From Ditylenchus dipsaci (Eukaryota; Nematoda; Chromadorea; Rhabditida; Anguinidae): a stretch of 64,000 nt of DNA. The DNA is taken from NCBI GenBank assembly GCA_004194705.1, contig SADC01000936.1, forward strand, positions 62,001-126,000, read 5' to 3'. The notes beneath the pieces were generated by a model. The model was not told the origin of the DNA. It saw only the letters and a list, made by a program, of their open reading frames with translations, and did not search any database. Positions 10,947 to 21,560 of this stretch are shown here, in pieces (position 1 is the first letter of the stretch; every line of letters starts with the position of its first letter). The translations under genes were made by a program, and so were the position numbers.

Positions 10947-11533
10947 TTCGAAATTTCGACCCTACCGGAGTATACCCCCCCCCCTACCAAATGAAATATT
11001 TTAAAAGTGTTTCCAAACACCCTACATCGACTCAAAATCGCCTCAGAAGTTAAAAAAAGCATTATTTTAAGTTCTGGTCAATAAAAAATCGAGTTTTGGG
11101 ACCACCCGAAATTACTTTTTTGATAATTTTTAAAGGGACTTAGGGCTGTTTTGGGTGGTAAAGAACAAAAAGAGGCCAATTTGTTCCAAAAAAAAATTTT
11201 GAACATAGTTTGAATACTGGGGCCTACCGCATAAATAAACTCTGTATGCATGCTTTTTCATGCATCAGAGTCACTTACTCCGAGCAAGACTCTTGATCAA
11301 AAAGGCATTTAGAGATACTTTTTGCCCAGTCCCATGTTGAAAACAGGGTAAAACAGTCATATGGTCGAGATTTAAAAATGCCCAAAACTCGATTTTTTAT
11401 TGACCAGAACTTAAAAATAATGCCTTTTTTGAACTTCTGAGGCGATTTTGAGTCGATATAGGTGTTTGGAAACACTTTTAAAAAAATTCCATTTGGGGGG
11501 GGGGGGGTATACTCCGGTAGGGTCGAAATTTTC
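10947..11533. mobile_element. Type-D foldback element with core hairpin
   Basis: The arms start GACCCTACCGGAGTATACCC and end as its reverse complement. Poly-C/poly-G runs follow, then ATATCGACTCAAAATCGCC-type and CAATAAAAAATCGAGTTTTGG blocks. The centre (about 11,221-11,310) has the shared hairpin CCGCATAAATAAACTCTG with TATGCATG, followed by TCCGAGCAAGACTCTTGATC. Sister copies lie at 14.4-15.1, 17.3-18.0, 46.1 and 63.8 kb. Confidence 0.8.
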
Positions 11534-11578
11534 ATCAGTGACATCTTGTATGACATGAGTTTCTGTGCCAGAATATAC

Positions 11579-11870
11579 AGTGGTGAAAGTCAAACCGGAA
11601 CCGGAATTTAACTTTTGCCGAACCACAACCGGAGTCAATAAAAAGAATTTTCGAAAAGAATCGCTGCCGGTTCACATGATTTTTTGTATATATGATATTT
11701 AACACGAAAAATTCGTTCAAAAGTTGAAAATACGCGTTTAAAAGTTAGCCGAGCAAGGGAAAATTATGATAAAGTGTAGTTCGGAATTGATATTTGTACC
11801 GCATAAGGAACCGGAATTCAGTATTGTGAAAACCGGAACCGGAACTGGAACCGGAATTACATAGGGATTA
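11579..11870. repeat. Word island, AACCGGAACCGGAA
   Basis: The words AACCGGAA, ACCGGAACCGGAATT and variants recur at both ends (11,593-11,640 and 11,805-11,860) around an AT-rich middle. A CAGTGGTG start at 11,579 hints at a hAT-type end, but no matching right end or 8-base duplication was found. Confidence 0.5.
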
Positions 11871-12069
11871 TTCTATAGTAGGGTCCTATAGTCTTTTAAA
11901 CATAATTTCGAAAAATTCAAAAATAAATTGAAAATATCGAGTTGTATTGTATAAAAACAAAATAACCTTTTTTAAAAGAATTTATTTTAACATCTCCAAG
12001 TGGTGAACAAATATTTTAATTTTAAAAATAAATATTTTACTAGTCTGTTTTATCGTTATTGATAGAAAT

Positions 12070-12370
12070 TGCAAGAATTAGCAAATAGAGCCGGTACTTC
12101 TGTAAGGAATCCTCTTGCTCTCTAACTTCATGTCTACGTAAGAGCGACGGATCATGGCGTACGTGAAACTGCATAAGACAAAAATACCGCCTAGCTCTAA
12201 ACACATAATACCAGTGACAAGATGAGTGTCTAAAATTCTTACACTAAAGCTTTTAGTTGTGAAAAACTGAGCTTACTATTTTCACCATAAGCAGGTAGGA
12301 GCTCAGGCTCATACATTTTATGCAGGTTTTTAAAGCATTCCTTGTACCCTCAGGCTGAGTCAAAAATATA
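12070..12370 (-). CDS. Exon-like piece of a possible membrane protein
   Basis: On the minus strand about 12,070-12,200 reads LVTGIMCLELGGIFVLCSF, a hydrophobic membrane-spanning stretch, followed by MIRRSYVDMKLESKRIPYRS and a stop. An upstream piece (about 12,255-12,360) contains KECFKNLHKMYEPELLPAYG. Together with the hydrophobic exon at 13,968-14,133 this could be the second half of a small multi-pass protein. No family is recognised, and the frames between pieces do not join cleanly. Confidence 0.35.
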
Positions 12371-12389
12371 ACAAATAAAGTCAAACATA

Positions 12390-12880
12390 GAGCAGTGATA
12401 ACAATGTTGAACATCTATAATGATTTTTTTTACCACCATTTTAAGATTAGGTACTGATTTAGTTGGGCCCTCTCCAAAAGCTCAATTTTTAATTTTTCAC
12501 TTGTTAGATTTTTTGACCCAAATTCAACTTTTATTTTAACATTAAAACTAAAATGAAGATAATGTTTAATGCAAATGCGTGACAGGAATTTAATTTAACA
12601 CACATAAATCATTATGGAACGGCCAGAACTCTATTATACTCACTGGTGAAAAGTTTTGCTTAAGAAAGAAGTACGTTAGAAGTCACATTATTTTTCGAGA
12701 TTGATAATAAATCAGTGAAGGATATGTTTGCAATTAACATTAATCTCTTTTTTAGTTGTTGATGTTAAATAAAAACTGATTTTGTATCAAAAAATCGAAT
12801 GATACAAAATGAAAAATTGACCTTGGGGGAGGGGGGGGGCATTAGATAAGTACTAAGATCATACTGAATGTATTTTTATA
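12390..12880. other. AT-rich spacer with old repeat
   Basis: It holds GGTACTGATTTAGTTGGGCCC (12,452-12,472) and TTTTTTGACCC segments also seen near 9220-9275 and 9715, plus an inverted-looking partner at 12,785-12,860 ending in a G run. No coding structure. Confidence 0.45.
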
Positions 12881-12882
12881 TA

Positions 12883-13054
12883 CAGTCGAATCTCAATATA
12901 ATGCGACCCTCGAGACCGTTAAAAAGGCGGTATATCAAGGTCGCGTTATATCGAAGGTAAATTTGACTGACTTCCTTTTGCTGGGATCATTTGAAGGTCG
13001 CGTTATATCGAGACTCGCGTTATATCGGGGTCGCGTTATATCGAGACTCGACTG
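12883..13054. mobile_element. pogo-type MITE, word GTCGCGTTATATCGA
   Basis: Ends CAGTCGAATCTCAATATAAT and TATATCGAGACTCGACTG, flanked by TA. The word GCGTTATATCGA occurs four times in the right half, and the inverse ATAATGCGACC once on the left. Confidence 0.9.
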
Positions 13055-13489
13055 TACTTTCATAACTAAATAATCAGTCAATAATGAAATTATTGATCAT
13101 CTTTAGAAAAAGGGATATCGCATAGTGCGCAAATGTACCTGTGTATAAAATATAGCCGCCAAAAAAACCACACACCCTCTCTAAAATCTGACCCGTTTGG
13201 AATCGCTGTTACCATTCTTTGGAACAATAAATTCAGGCTCAGAGTTCATACTCAGGGCTAGGCCAGCATATGGAAGTTGTGACTAATAAATGTCTTATGT
13301 ACATTTCCTAAGTCTGGGACATATATTAATTACTTTTTACTAAATTCAAAACCACCTTGAAGCGGTTGGTTATTGCCAGTGGGGTCCAAATTTATATTTT
13401 TGATTAAAGGATCATGAACTTTTTTGATTTTTTTCAATTAGATTCTTCCACTTTACTTTTGCAAATCATAAGAATCCCGACATACCCTA

Positions 13490-13680
13490 ACCATACCTGC
13501 ACCTCAAAAAATCGGCCTCTGGCGCCGACCCATAAAATCGGCCTCGGGCGCTGGCGGCAGACGTTGGCGGCGGCACTGGCGCCCCAAAAATAAGCGCCGG
13601 GCGCCGAGTAAAAATTGCGCTGGCGCGGGCGGCATCCTGGCGTCGGCGCCCAAAAAGAGGTGGCGCAGGGGTGAATGATG
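13490..13680. repeat. GC-rich word island, GGCGCC/GGCGCTGGCG
   Basis: The words GGCGCC, CTGGCGC and TCGGCCTCGGGCGC are packed between CCTGCACCTC (13,496) and GAGGTGGCGCAGG (13,657-13,669). The composition resembles only the island at 10,090-10,210. The boundaries look inverted, but no 8-base duplication is visible. Confidence 0.6.
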
Positions 13681-13967
13681 TTTAACGTTAACATTTTTGC
13701 TTGTCGCGTCTAACATTCTCTCATTTTTTAACAATTTCTATAACTTTTATTAAGCTGGGACCAAACCTATGGCGGACAGCCTGCGAGTTTTTTTTTTTCA
13801 TTTAATATATTTAACTAATCAAAATTGAGCTGAAAAATTTGATGTATTTTCTAAGACTGTTACATTAGTAATATATATTATAAGTTCACTAGTCGTTTTG
13901 ACTTTGAAGTTAAGTTGCAAATGCAAATATTGAAAACTAAACTTACGAGAATACCATGCATGGCAAG

Positions 13968-14133
13968 TAAACTTATGATTGCGCCGTTTCAAAGCGACAA
14001 TATTCAAAATAAACAGCATGGCTATGATGCCAACGGGTATACAAAAATAAAAATCACCGCTGATATAATGAAGACAATCTTTTCTAATGAACACACAGCA
14101 TATATCGTAGATAGCACAAAGATGACAGTCTAA
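13968..14133 (-). CDS. Exon-like piece with two hydrophobic segments
   Basis: Bounded by a good acceptor (ACTGATTTTAG before 14,133) and a GTAAGT donor (about 13,967). One frame gives TVIFVLSTIYAVC and IVFIISAVIFIFVYPLAS; another gives GIIAMLFILNIVALKRRNHK. The first part of one and the last part of the other make a plausible two-helix hairpin if one base is missing near 14,020-14,030. Possible partners are 12,070-12,370 downstream and the candidate first exon at 19,142-19,199. Confidence 0.4.
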
Positions 14134-14229
14134 AATCAGTAATTAGCATTCATGCAGTGTACACAAAGACAGTAATGAAGATATGTGGTTAAGAGCATGT
14201 TGGTCGCATATTTTAAATTTCTTGATTCA

Positions 14230-15340
14230 GAAAAGGCGGTATAAGTCAAACTTTGTTCAGGGTACGATCACAATGGAGAGGCAAAGTGAGCGCCTTTTTA
14301 TTTTTAGATCTATTTTTTCTCAATTTTAAAGATTTGGTACCAAATTGTAGCCCTAAATGTCAGCCACCTTTTGGTAATAAAATTTCGAGGCTACTTGCAT
14401 ATACCCCCCAAATCAACTTTTTTTAAAAGTGTTTCCAATACCTTAAATCGACCTAAATGGCCTCAGGAGTTCAAAAGGCATTATTTTGAGTTCTGGTCAA
14501 TAAAAAATTGAGTTTTGGGCACTTTAAATTTTGACTTTTTACCTGTTTAACCATGTTTTGGTCACTGAGCTGGGCAAAAATAGTATCTAAATGCATTTTT
14601 TGTTCAAGAGTCTTGCTCGGAATTATGTCTAAGGTAAGTGAGTGCGCGCATCTCTAACCAACCAAGCCCCTGCGCCCCTTCGGGGACGCAAGTGGCTTGG
14701 TTGCTTGGGGTTGAGATGCGCACACCCACATACCTTAGACGCAAATCACTCGAAAGTCACTCTGGATGCATGAAAATGTATGCATGCCAGAGTTTATTTA
14801 TGCGGTAGGCCCCAGTCAAACAAAACTATGTTCAACATCTTCCTTTTTGTTCAAAATTGTCCCTTTTGGTCTATTTCCACCCTAATACAGCCTTAAATCC
14901 TTCGAAAATGTCAAAATGGGTACTTTTGGTGGTCCAGAAACTCGATTTTTTATTGACCAGAACTAAAAAATAATGTCTTTTTTGAGCTTCTGAGGCGATT
15001 TTAGGTCGATATAGGGTGTTTGGGAACATTTAAAAAAAGTTGATTTGGGGGGGAAGGGTATATGCAAGTAGCGCCAAAATTTCTAAAAAACAAAAAAAAA
15101 TTCAGAACTGAACTCAAGAAGGCGCCCACTTTGACACGCTTTTTTAAGTTTAGATCTGAAAATTTGAGTTTCAGCAGAATTTTTACCACCAAAATTGTAG
15201 CTGACATTCAGGGTACAATTTGGTACCGAAGCTTTAAAAAAATTGCAAGAAAAATTGGATCTAAAAATAAAAAGGCGCTCACTTGGCCTCTACATTGTGA
15301 ACGTACCCTTATCCGAATCCCTAAAAGCTAAGTTCGACAC
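14230..15340. mobile_element. Nested foldback with type-D core
   Basis: The outer arms (14,262-14,385 and 15,180-15,310) share GAGCGCCTTTTTATTTTTAG and GGTACCAAATTGTA-like runs. Inside, the type-D arms (GCTACTTGCATATACCCCCC at 14,390 and its complement near 15,070) enclose the core with CGCGCATCTCTAACC (about 14,645) and TATGCATGCCAGAGTTTATT (14,780-14,800). Confidence 0.75.
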
Positions 15341-15715
15341 ACTCTTTAACTCAATTTTCGATGTCTTTTGCCAAATGTGACTCGCCAGTTCTAGTCTGAA
15401 ATATTGCAAGGATTCTGATTTTCCCTGTCGTTGGTCCAAAATCCTTAAACTTTGCCATAGAGACCGGCGGACCTAGGTTATCCACCACCCCTTTTCGAAA
15501 ATGAGGCGCCGGATAACTGAGGTCCGCGGTCTTTATTGGCGATATTTAAAGATTTGGATAAACGACCGGCAAAATCAAAATCCCCGCAATATTTCAGACC
15601 AGACTGGCGAGTCACATATCGCAGAAGACTTTGATAATTGAGCCTAAATGCGTCGGACCCAAGGCTAGAACGAAGTTTTGGGGTGCTGCATAAACAAGGT
15701 TTGACTGCAGCAAAG
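15340..15715. mobile_element. pogo-type composite MITE, word CGGATAAC
   Basis: It shares blocks with 9281-9706 (AATATTGCAAGGATTCTGATTTT and GTCGGACCC-like). A central palindrome at about 15,468-15,530 has GACCTAGGTTATCCACC on one side and GGCGCCGGATAACTGAGGTC on the other. The right end is CAAGGTTTGACTG. The left end is worn. Confidence 0.6.
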
Positions 15716-15935
15716 TGTAAGGTACCAAGATACTAGTGTTAATAAAAGAGTTGTGAAACGGTAATTAAGCACGGAAAATAACCGGCGAAATACACAGTAC
15801 AGTCCACTCTAAATATAACACCACTCTTGATATAACACCGGTGCTTTCCTGAGTCCGGCTTATTAAATACCTTTGATAAATCACCACTATGCTTTCAATC
15901 CTCAAATTTGGGCAAAAATTTAAATTTTCAACTTA

Positions 15936-16886
15936 CAGTCAAACCTCGATAAGCCGGCACCCATACTAACCGACCTTAGAGTGACGGTTTATCGAGGTGC
16001 GGTTTAAGAGGTTTCAAATTTATTTCAAGACAAAGAAGCCGGCTTATCGAGGTTTTGCATTCAACATGAGATCTTTCAATAAATTATTATGCATCAACAT
16101 AAGAAGAATTCAAATTTTGATGATAACGTTTAATTATGAAGATCAGTTCTATAAACAAATCGACCATGATGAACACGAATACGGTGTCGAAATTCTAGGT
16201 TAGTTTAGCGTTACAAAAATTCCCGTTTAAATCTTTTTTCAAATATTTGTTAATTTTTTGAAACGGTCGCTTAACTCTGTAAAGACTTTGTTTTACTATA
16301 CTTTGAGCCATTTTCGGAGCAGTTTTAGTTTTGCTTATTCTAGTCAAAATAATCGGTTTGGAAAAATGACACAATCGTTTCATTGGGCCGATTATTTTAC
16401 ATTATGCTTTCATAAACCGTGCAAAAATATGTGATTGAAAAGCTGATTTTTCGCGCTTTCTAACGAGATATACAAGTTATGCATGTGTATATAAAATATT
16501 CAAGCACCACCTGGTTTTTTGAACATACCCAGGTCACATTTGACACCATTCAGAAATTGGTCGAAATCTCAAGCCGAACCTCCTTTTATTCGAAAACAGT
16601 TTGCAGATTCGGATTGTCCGTGAAATTCTGCACCAGAATGAGCTGGTCTTACAGTCAGGGCTTCCCGTGTTAAGGTAAAATTTCAAGAAGTGCCAGTTTA
16701 TAGAGGGAAATTTTCTTTGTGCGAACCGACCTTAGGGTGCCGGTTTATCGAGGTGCCGGTTTATCGGGGTGTCGTTGTTGATTTTCTCAGTTAGCCAGCC
16801 AAACTGGACTCAGAGTGCCGGTTTATCAAGAGTGCCGGTTTATCGAGGTTTGACTGTAAATTAACTAATCAATCGAGGTTTGACTG
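15936..16886. mobile_element. pogo-type element, word GCCGGTTTATCGAG
   Basis: Starts CAGTCAAACCTCGATAAGCC with TA before it and ends TATCGAGGTTTGACTGTA at 16,856. The word GCCGGTTTATCGAG and variants occur about eight times (15,985-16,045 and 16,690-16,850). The last 30 bases are duplicated in tandem (a second end at 16,886). The middle, 16,050-16,670, holds a dispersed GAACACGAATACGGTGTC motif and no credible gene. Confidence 0.75.
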
Positions 16887-17282
16887 TAAATCCAACTAAT
16901 CAAATTTTAATTCAGCTTTGACTTAAAAAGTTCTTATTTCATCTCTAGTTTTCATTTTGCAATGTATGAAATTCAACTATTGTCCTCTATTCTTTGTCTG
17001 CAGGATGACCCAAAAATATTCGAAAATACAAAAAAATGCGTAGGTATCCCCTTGCCTCAACGATTACCCCACAAATTGATGACAGGGGTTTAGCCACCTG
17101 GTAGCTCTTCGATACGAAACACAAAAGAGGCGAGAGAAAGTGAATAATAATAGTAAGTTAAAAATAAAAAGATTTCGTATACACAAATTTTCAAGACTTT
17201 CTGAATTTTTATGGGTCACCCGTACTTTTCTTTTCTCTACTTTGTCGCTCTACTCTTTATGTCTATCCTTTTCCAATAAAAA

Positions 17283-17994
17283 AAACAGCGCTACTTGCAT
17301 GTACCCCCCCGCCCCCAAATCAACTTTTTTTAAAATGTTCCCAAACACCCTATATCGACTCAAAATCGCTTCAGGAGTTCAAAAAACACATTATTTTTGA
17401 ATTCTGGTCAATAAAAAATCGAGTTTCTGGACCACCAAAAAGTAGCCATTTTGACCGTTTTCGAAGGAACCTAAGGCTGTATTAGGTGGAAATAGACTAA
17501 AAAGGGGCCAATTTAAAACAAAAAGGAAGATATTGAACATAGTTTTGTTGACTGGTGACTACCGCATAAATAAACTCTGGTATGCATGCTTTTCTATGCA
17601 TCCAGAGTCACTTTCGAGTGATTTGTGTCTAAGGTATGTGGGTGTGCGCATCTCAACTCCAAGCCCCCAAGCCCCCCTTCGCCCCCGAAGGAGGCGCAGC
17701 GGGCTTGGTTGGTTAGAGATGCGCGCACTCACTTACCTTAGACATAATTCCGAGCAAGACTTTTGATCAAAAATGCATTTAGAGACTATTTTTGCCCAGT
17801 TCCAGTGACCAAAACATGATAAAACAGGTAAAAAGTCAAAATTCAAAAGTGCCCAAAACTCATTTTTTTATTGACCAGAACTCAAAAATAATGTCGTTTT
17901 TGAACTCCTGAGGCGATTTTGAGTCGATATAGGGTGTTTTAAAACACTTTTAAAAAAAGTTGATTTGGGGGGGGGGTATATGCAAGTAGCGTCA
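17283..17994. mobile_element. Type-D foldback element with core hairpin
   Basis: The arms start GCGCTACTTGCATGTACCCC and end ATATGCAAGTAGCGTC. The core at 17,550-17,765 is well kept: the hairpin CTCTGGTATGCATG / ATGCATCCAGAG, then GTCTAAGGTATGTGGGTG, a C/G-rich stem, and GCGCGCACTCACTTACCTTA, which is inverted relative to it. Confidence 0.85.
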
Positions 17995-18379
17995 AAAAAA
18001 CTGCCTGAGTACCACTTTTATACTTTGTGAAATAATAACGAAAAGCAATATAAACTCACTGATTTTTTAGGATTGTTAAAAAACATTTCCTTAAACATTG
18101 AATGTTTAATTAAGCTCATATTGACCCGAAAGTTGGCCGATTGATCTCGGAAAAGTAATATTCCCGATATAACACCACTCTTGATATAACACTGCCAATG
18201 ATCGGTCGCGGGAACGGTGTTATATCGAAAGTGGACAGTACTAAGGTATCGACTAAGATGGTTCATCAAAACTGACCTCTACATGTACAGTTCCACAAAA
18301 GCAGCTGACCGTAGATTCAGAGATTTTGTTTTTCTATCCATTACACTAACATTTTTTCTTAAATTCTGTCTATAATTTT

Positions 18380-18740
18380 ATAAAAAAATTGTCCCCTTCG
18401 GGGGCAAAGGGGGCTTGATGGGTTAGAGATTCGCGCACTCACTTATCTTAGACATGATTCCCAGAAAGCTTTTTCAAAAAATTTATATAGAGTCTATTTA
18501 TGCGAATCTCCAGTTGGAAAAAATAATAGAATACCACATAACCACCACATTTTGACTATCCACGTACCCTTTTAGGCTAAGTTACCTTGATCCCCCAAGG
18601 CAAAAAGTCAAAATTCAGTCAAAATGATTTTTTCAAAAAGTGCCGTCCCCCACCTAAAAACACGGTCTCTATGAGATTTCGGGTCGAGAAACTTGGAAAA
18701 GTGGTCAAAACTCGTTTTTGATCACTTCACAATTGTAAAG
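18380..18740. repeat. Partial type-E foldback (right half)
   Basis: It begins in the core (TTAGAGATTCGCGCACTCAC at 18,422) and continues through the type-E arm: CCACGTACCCTTTTAGG, CCTTGATCCCCCAAGGC and GTGCCGTCCCCCACC. The left half is missing. Confidence 0.65.
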
Positions 18741-19141
18741 TCCGGCCGAAAATGGAGACTGTAGCCTCAATCTACTTCGAGTGAAGAATCTCTTCCAATA
18801 TTGTATTTTTATGTTTTTTTTCTATTTTTTCTTTCTTCATAAGACAATTTGACATTTTGATTTTTTTTATTAGTAAAAACTTAACGCAGAGGTTGTATAA
18901 AGTGTGAAACAATAAATCAATATGTTTGGTGAACTTTAGAACTTTTAAAGATTTCGCAAAATTTAAGTAACTGATAAACTACCCAGAACAAATACTTTCA
19001 GGATGAAAAAGATAAACTTGAAGTAATTATTTTTTATATAAAGTTTATCTCACCTAACCAATAATCTGGAAAATATATTAAAACAATATTAAATAAAACA
19101 ATCAAAAATAAAAATAAATTAAAAATCTAGCCTACCAGAAG

Positions 19142-19199
19142 CCATGCTGTCATCTCTAAATCAAGCTGCAGCTTGCAATTTTCTGGAGTTATTGCCATT
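19142..19199 (-). CDS. Candidate first exon, function unknown
   Basis: A minus-strand ATG at 19,199 sits just after TTTTTTTTGTAGAAAA, an acceptor-like tract, and reads MAITPENCKLQLDLEMTAWL to a GTAGGC donor (about 19,141). It is short and has no recognised family. It could be the first exon of the hydrophobic-protein pieces at 12-14 kb, or chance. The acceptor directly before the ATG would suit trans-splicing as in nematodes, which is inference. Confidence 0.3.
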
Positions 19200-19209
19200 T
19201 TTCTACAAA

Positions 19210-20450
19210 AAAAAAACAAAAATTAATATGTTTGCAGAAGTGGGGTAATTAAAATTTCAAATATCGATAATAGGTAATTTAAGACAAGCATTTTTAAAAC
19301 TAAGATCATTACTTTTTCTTTGCCACGGTTCTTTTCATATAGCGGCTGTCAAAAAAGCCGAATGTAACAACAAATGCATCCACCCTAAGTTTATTTCTAA
19401 CTGGGTACGACACCTTTAATTTCAATTTCGACCCTAGTAGCGAAATACTTTTTTAATACTTTTTACTAGACTCGAGAAACACCGAGCCGCCAACTTCCTC
19501 GGTCCTCCCAATAGATTTTTAAAAATATATTTGTTTATAATTTACCTATGATATGGTGACACCCACATAACTTGATCCTCAGTGATATTCCAAAAGTATA
19601 CGCGGAGAAAAAGTGTGGGACCTAGCTGGCATTTGGGGTGGTTGCTATAAACATGACTATAGAAATATTTTGAAAATCCACAGGGGGACCAAGGCAATTT
19701 TGGTCTATTTTGACATTATTCTCGAGTCTCCGAATTCGACCTTTTTCTGTCTGTTAGCAAAAAATATTGAATTTTTACATAGCTACAAGATGTCATTGTC
19801 AGAATTTTCAAATTGAATCATACAGTTGGATCAGTTTCCTTGTAAGTCTTTCACTAGTTTTGTCTAATTGTAAATATGTTAAATATCTCAAATATTCTGA
19901 TTTTACTGGCTGTAAAAAACTAAATATTTCGTATGATATGAAAAGATGACTTCGGTACATGGCCCTTCGTTATAAAATACGAGAGAGAATAAATCGAGGT
20001 TTTGTTTTTCGAATAGCAAAATTATTTATTTTATTTGAAAATTGCTAAATTGATGGATCTGAGTAACAGCAAGGAAAAGTTTGCACAGCTTGCAGGGAGA
20101 AAATACAAAAACAAAAATATTGATTTATTCATAAAAATTTGGCTAACAGTCAAGAGATAGCTTGATATATGATGAAGAAAAAGAAGCAAAGAAAATATAG
20201 ATATATAGAAAAATAAATTTCCACGTATTTTTAGTTCTTGTGAAAGAACTGCAAGACGCACGACTGCAATAAAGTCAGTCATGCTTTCTTAATACAGACA
20301 AAAGCGTAGGAGTTCGGCTTCTATCGTGTCTCTTTTTAAATTAATCGAACATCTGGGACTTTAGACTTGACAACTTTAGACTTGACTTACTTTTTCGAGT
20401 TTCTATTTTCGAACTTTATAAGCTAACATGGGATAGGCACAAACTTGAAC
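19210..20450. other. AT-rich spacer with repeat scraps
   Basis: It holds single arms such as CAGGGGGACCAAGGCAATTTT (19,681-19,701) and no paired inverted repeat or convincing exon. Open frames here are short and AT-driven. Confidence 0.45.
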
Positions 20451-20454
20451 TGGC

Positions 20455-20560
20455 GGTCAGAAAAAGTCCTTCAGCCTCAGCTGGCTGAGATGTGAAAATT
20501 TTCCTCAGCGGTCAGCCGGGCCTAAAATTTTGATACAGCCTTCAGCCTCAGCCGACTTCA
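20455..20560. repeat. Word island, TCAGCCTCAGC
   Basis: TCAGCCTCAGCTGGCTGAG, CAGCGGTCAGCCGGGCC and TTCAGCCTCAGCCG occur within 100 bases, between GGCGGTCAG and a worn right side. It resembles the interior of the hAT-type word MITEs but lacks visible ends. Confidence 0.45.
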
Positions 20561-20569
20561 TTGATACAT

Positions 20570-21550
20570 ATAGTGATAGGGTGTCAGATGAAATTCCAAA
20601 AAACTTTTTGTGCAATTTTAACGGTGCGCGGAAGCCCTAGAAAACATTTTGAAAAAATACCTAATAGTTTACCCTGGAAAGGGCACTTTGAAATTTCCAC
20701 TTCTAGGCTACGTAACCACATAACCAAACTGTCTAAAGCGCTTTGATTTAGGTCATAATTCAGCCCGTTACGGTCTCATCTTCAAAATCTGCTATTTTGA
20801 AGCTAAGATTATTATCTTCCTAAGTAAATAATGGATCTTTCTCGGATCCCGATTGCTGATCAGCGTGCGCAGTGGGGAAGCGGAGACAATATAGAAAAAA
20901 CAGATCCTCTAATGTACTGAATATCGGGAACAGATCCACTAATATTCTTGGTCGATGCTTGAAATCGGAGTAACACCACAAATTTTATTGGATCACCTCA
21001 AATTTGGGTAATTTAACCGACAATCAAAAATAAATGCATATTTTCATGCGTACAATGGGGTACATGGGATCAACAAATCAAAAAGATCAAAAGATTATAC
21101 GGCAAGCATATTAATGGATCACAAGAGCTGAGTATGGCACAACATATTTTAGGTCCAAAATGCAATTATTTAGATACGGACCAAACATGTAGGAACAGAA
21201 AATTACAAGTGAATATTCAATAAAGTGAATATTCGGTTCAAAATATTAAATCAAAACAGGACAAATATCCTACAAAGCAAAGTTCTACATAAGGTCCCTA
21301 AACAATTCTAAATAATATTTTCTAACAAAAATCTTCTAAGTCCCGACAAATACATAAAATAAACACAAGTATGGGATTCCGACTTGTGTACAGCTGCGAA
21401 TTCATCGTTCAAATGTCACCTACGAAACCCATGAAAAAATTTTTGCTCCCTCTTTATTTTTCAGCGAATTGCGCTTCACGAATCGCCTAAGCTCCACTTT
21501 CCACCACACGATTTTCACTCCTCCCTTTCGAGATCTTACCCTAGAAAGGT
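20570..21550. other. Spacer without recognisable features
   Basis: I see no exon with codon structure, no inverted repeat and no tandem repeat. Confidence 0.4.
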
Positions 21551-21560
21551 ACGTTATAAC

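Larger units (their letters stand above)
15801..18238. mobile_element. pogo-type element split by nested insertions, word GATATAACACC
   Basis: The left end CAGTCCACTCTAAATATAAC (TA before) and the right end GTTATATCGAAAGTGGACAG (TA after) are inverted partners. Beside each end the word CACTCTTGATATAACAC is repeated (15,822-15,838 and 18,176-18,192). Between them lie the elements at 15,936-16,856 and 17,283-17,994, so this is best read as a 400-500 base MITE opened by later insertions. Confidence 0.65.

Noticed and set aside
13434..13734. Open frames over the second GC-rich island
   Set aside because: Same reason: repeat-driven composition, no start or splice context, no protein-like pattern.
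17620..17760. Core hairpin as a spliced-leader RNA gene (AAGGTATGTG resembles a 5' splice site)
   Set aside because: No conserved leader before it, no Sm-type site after it, and it always lies inside foldback elements.
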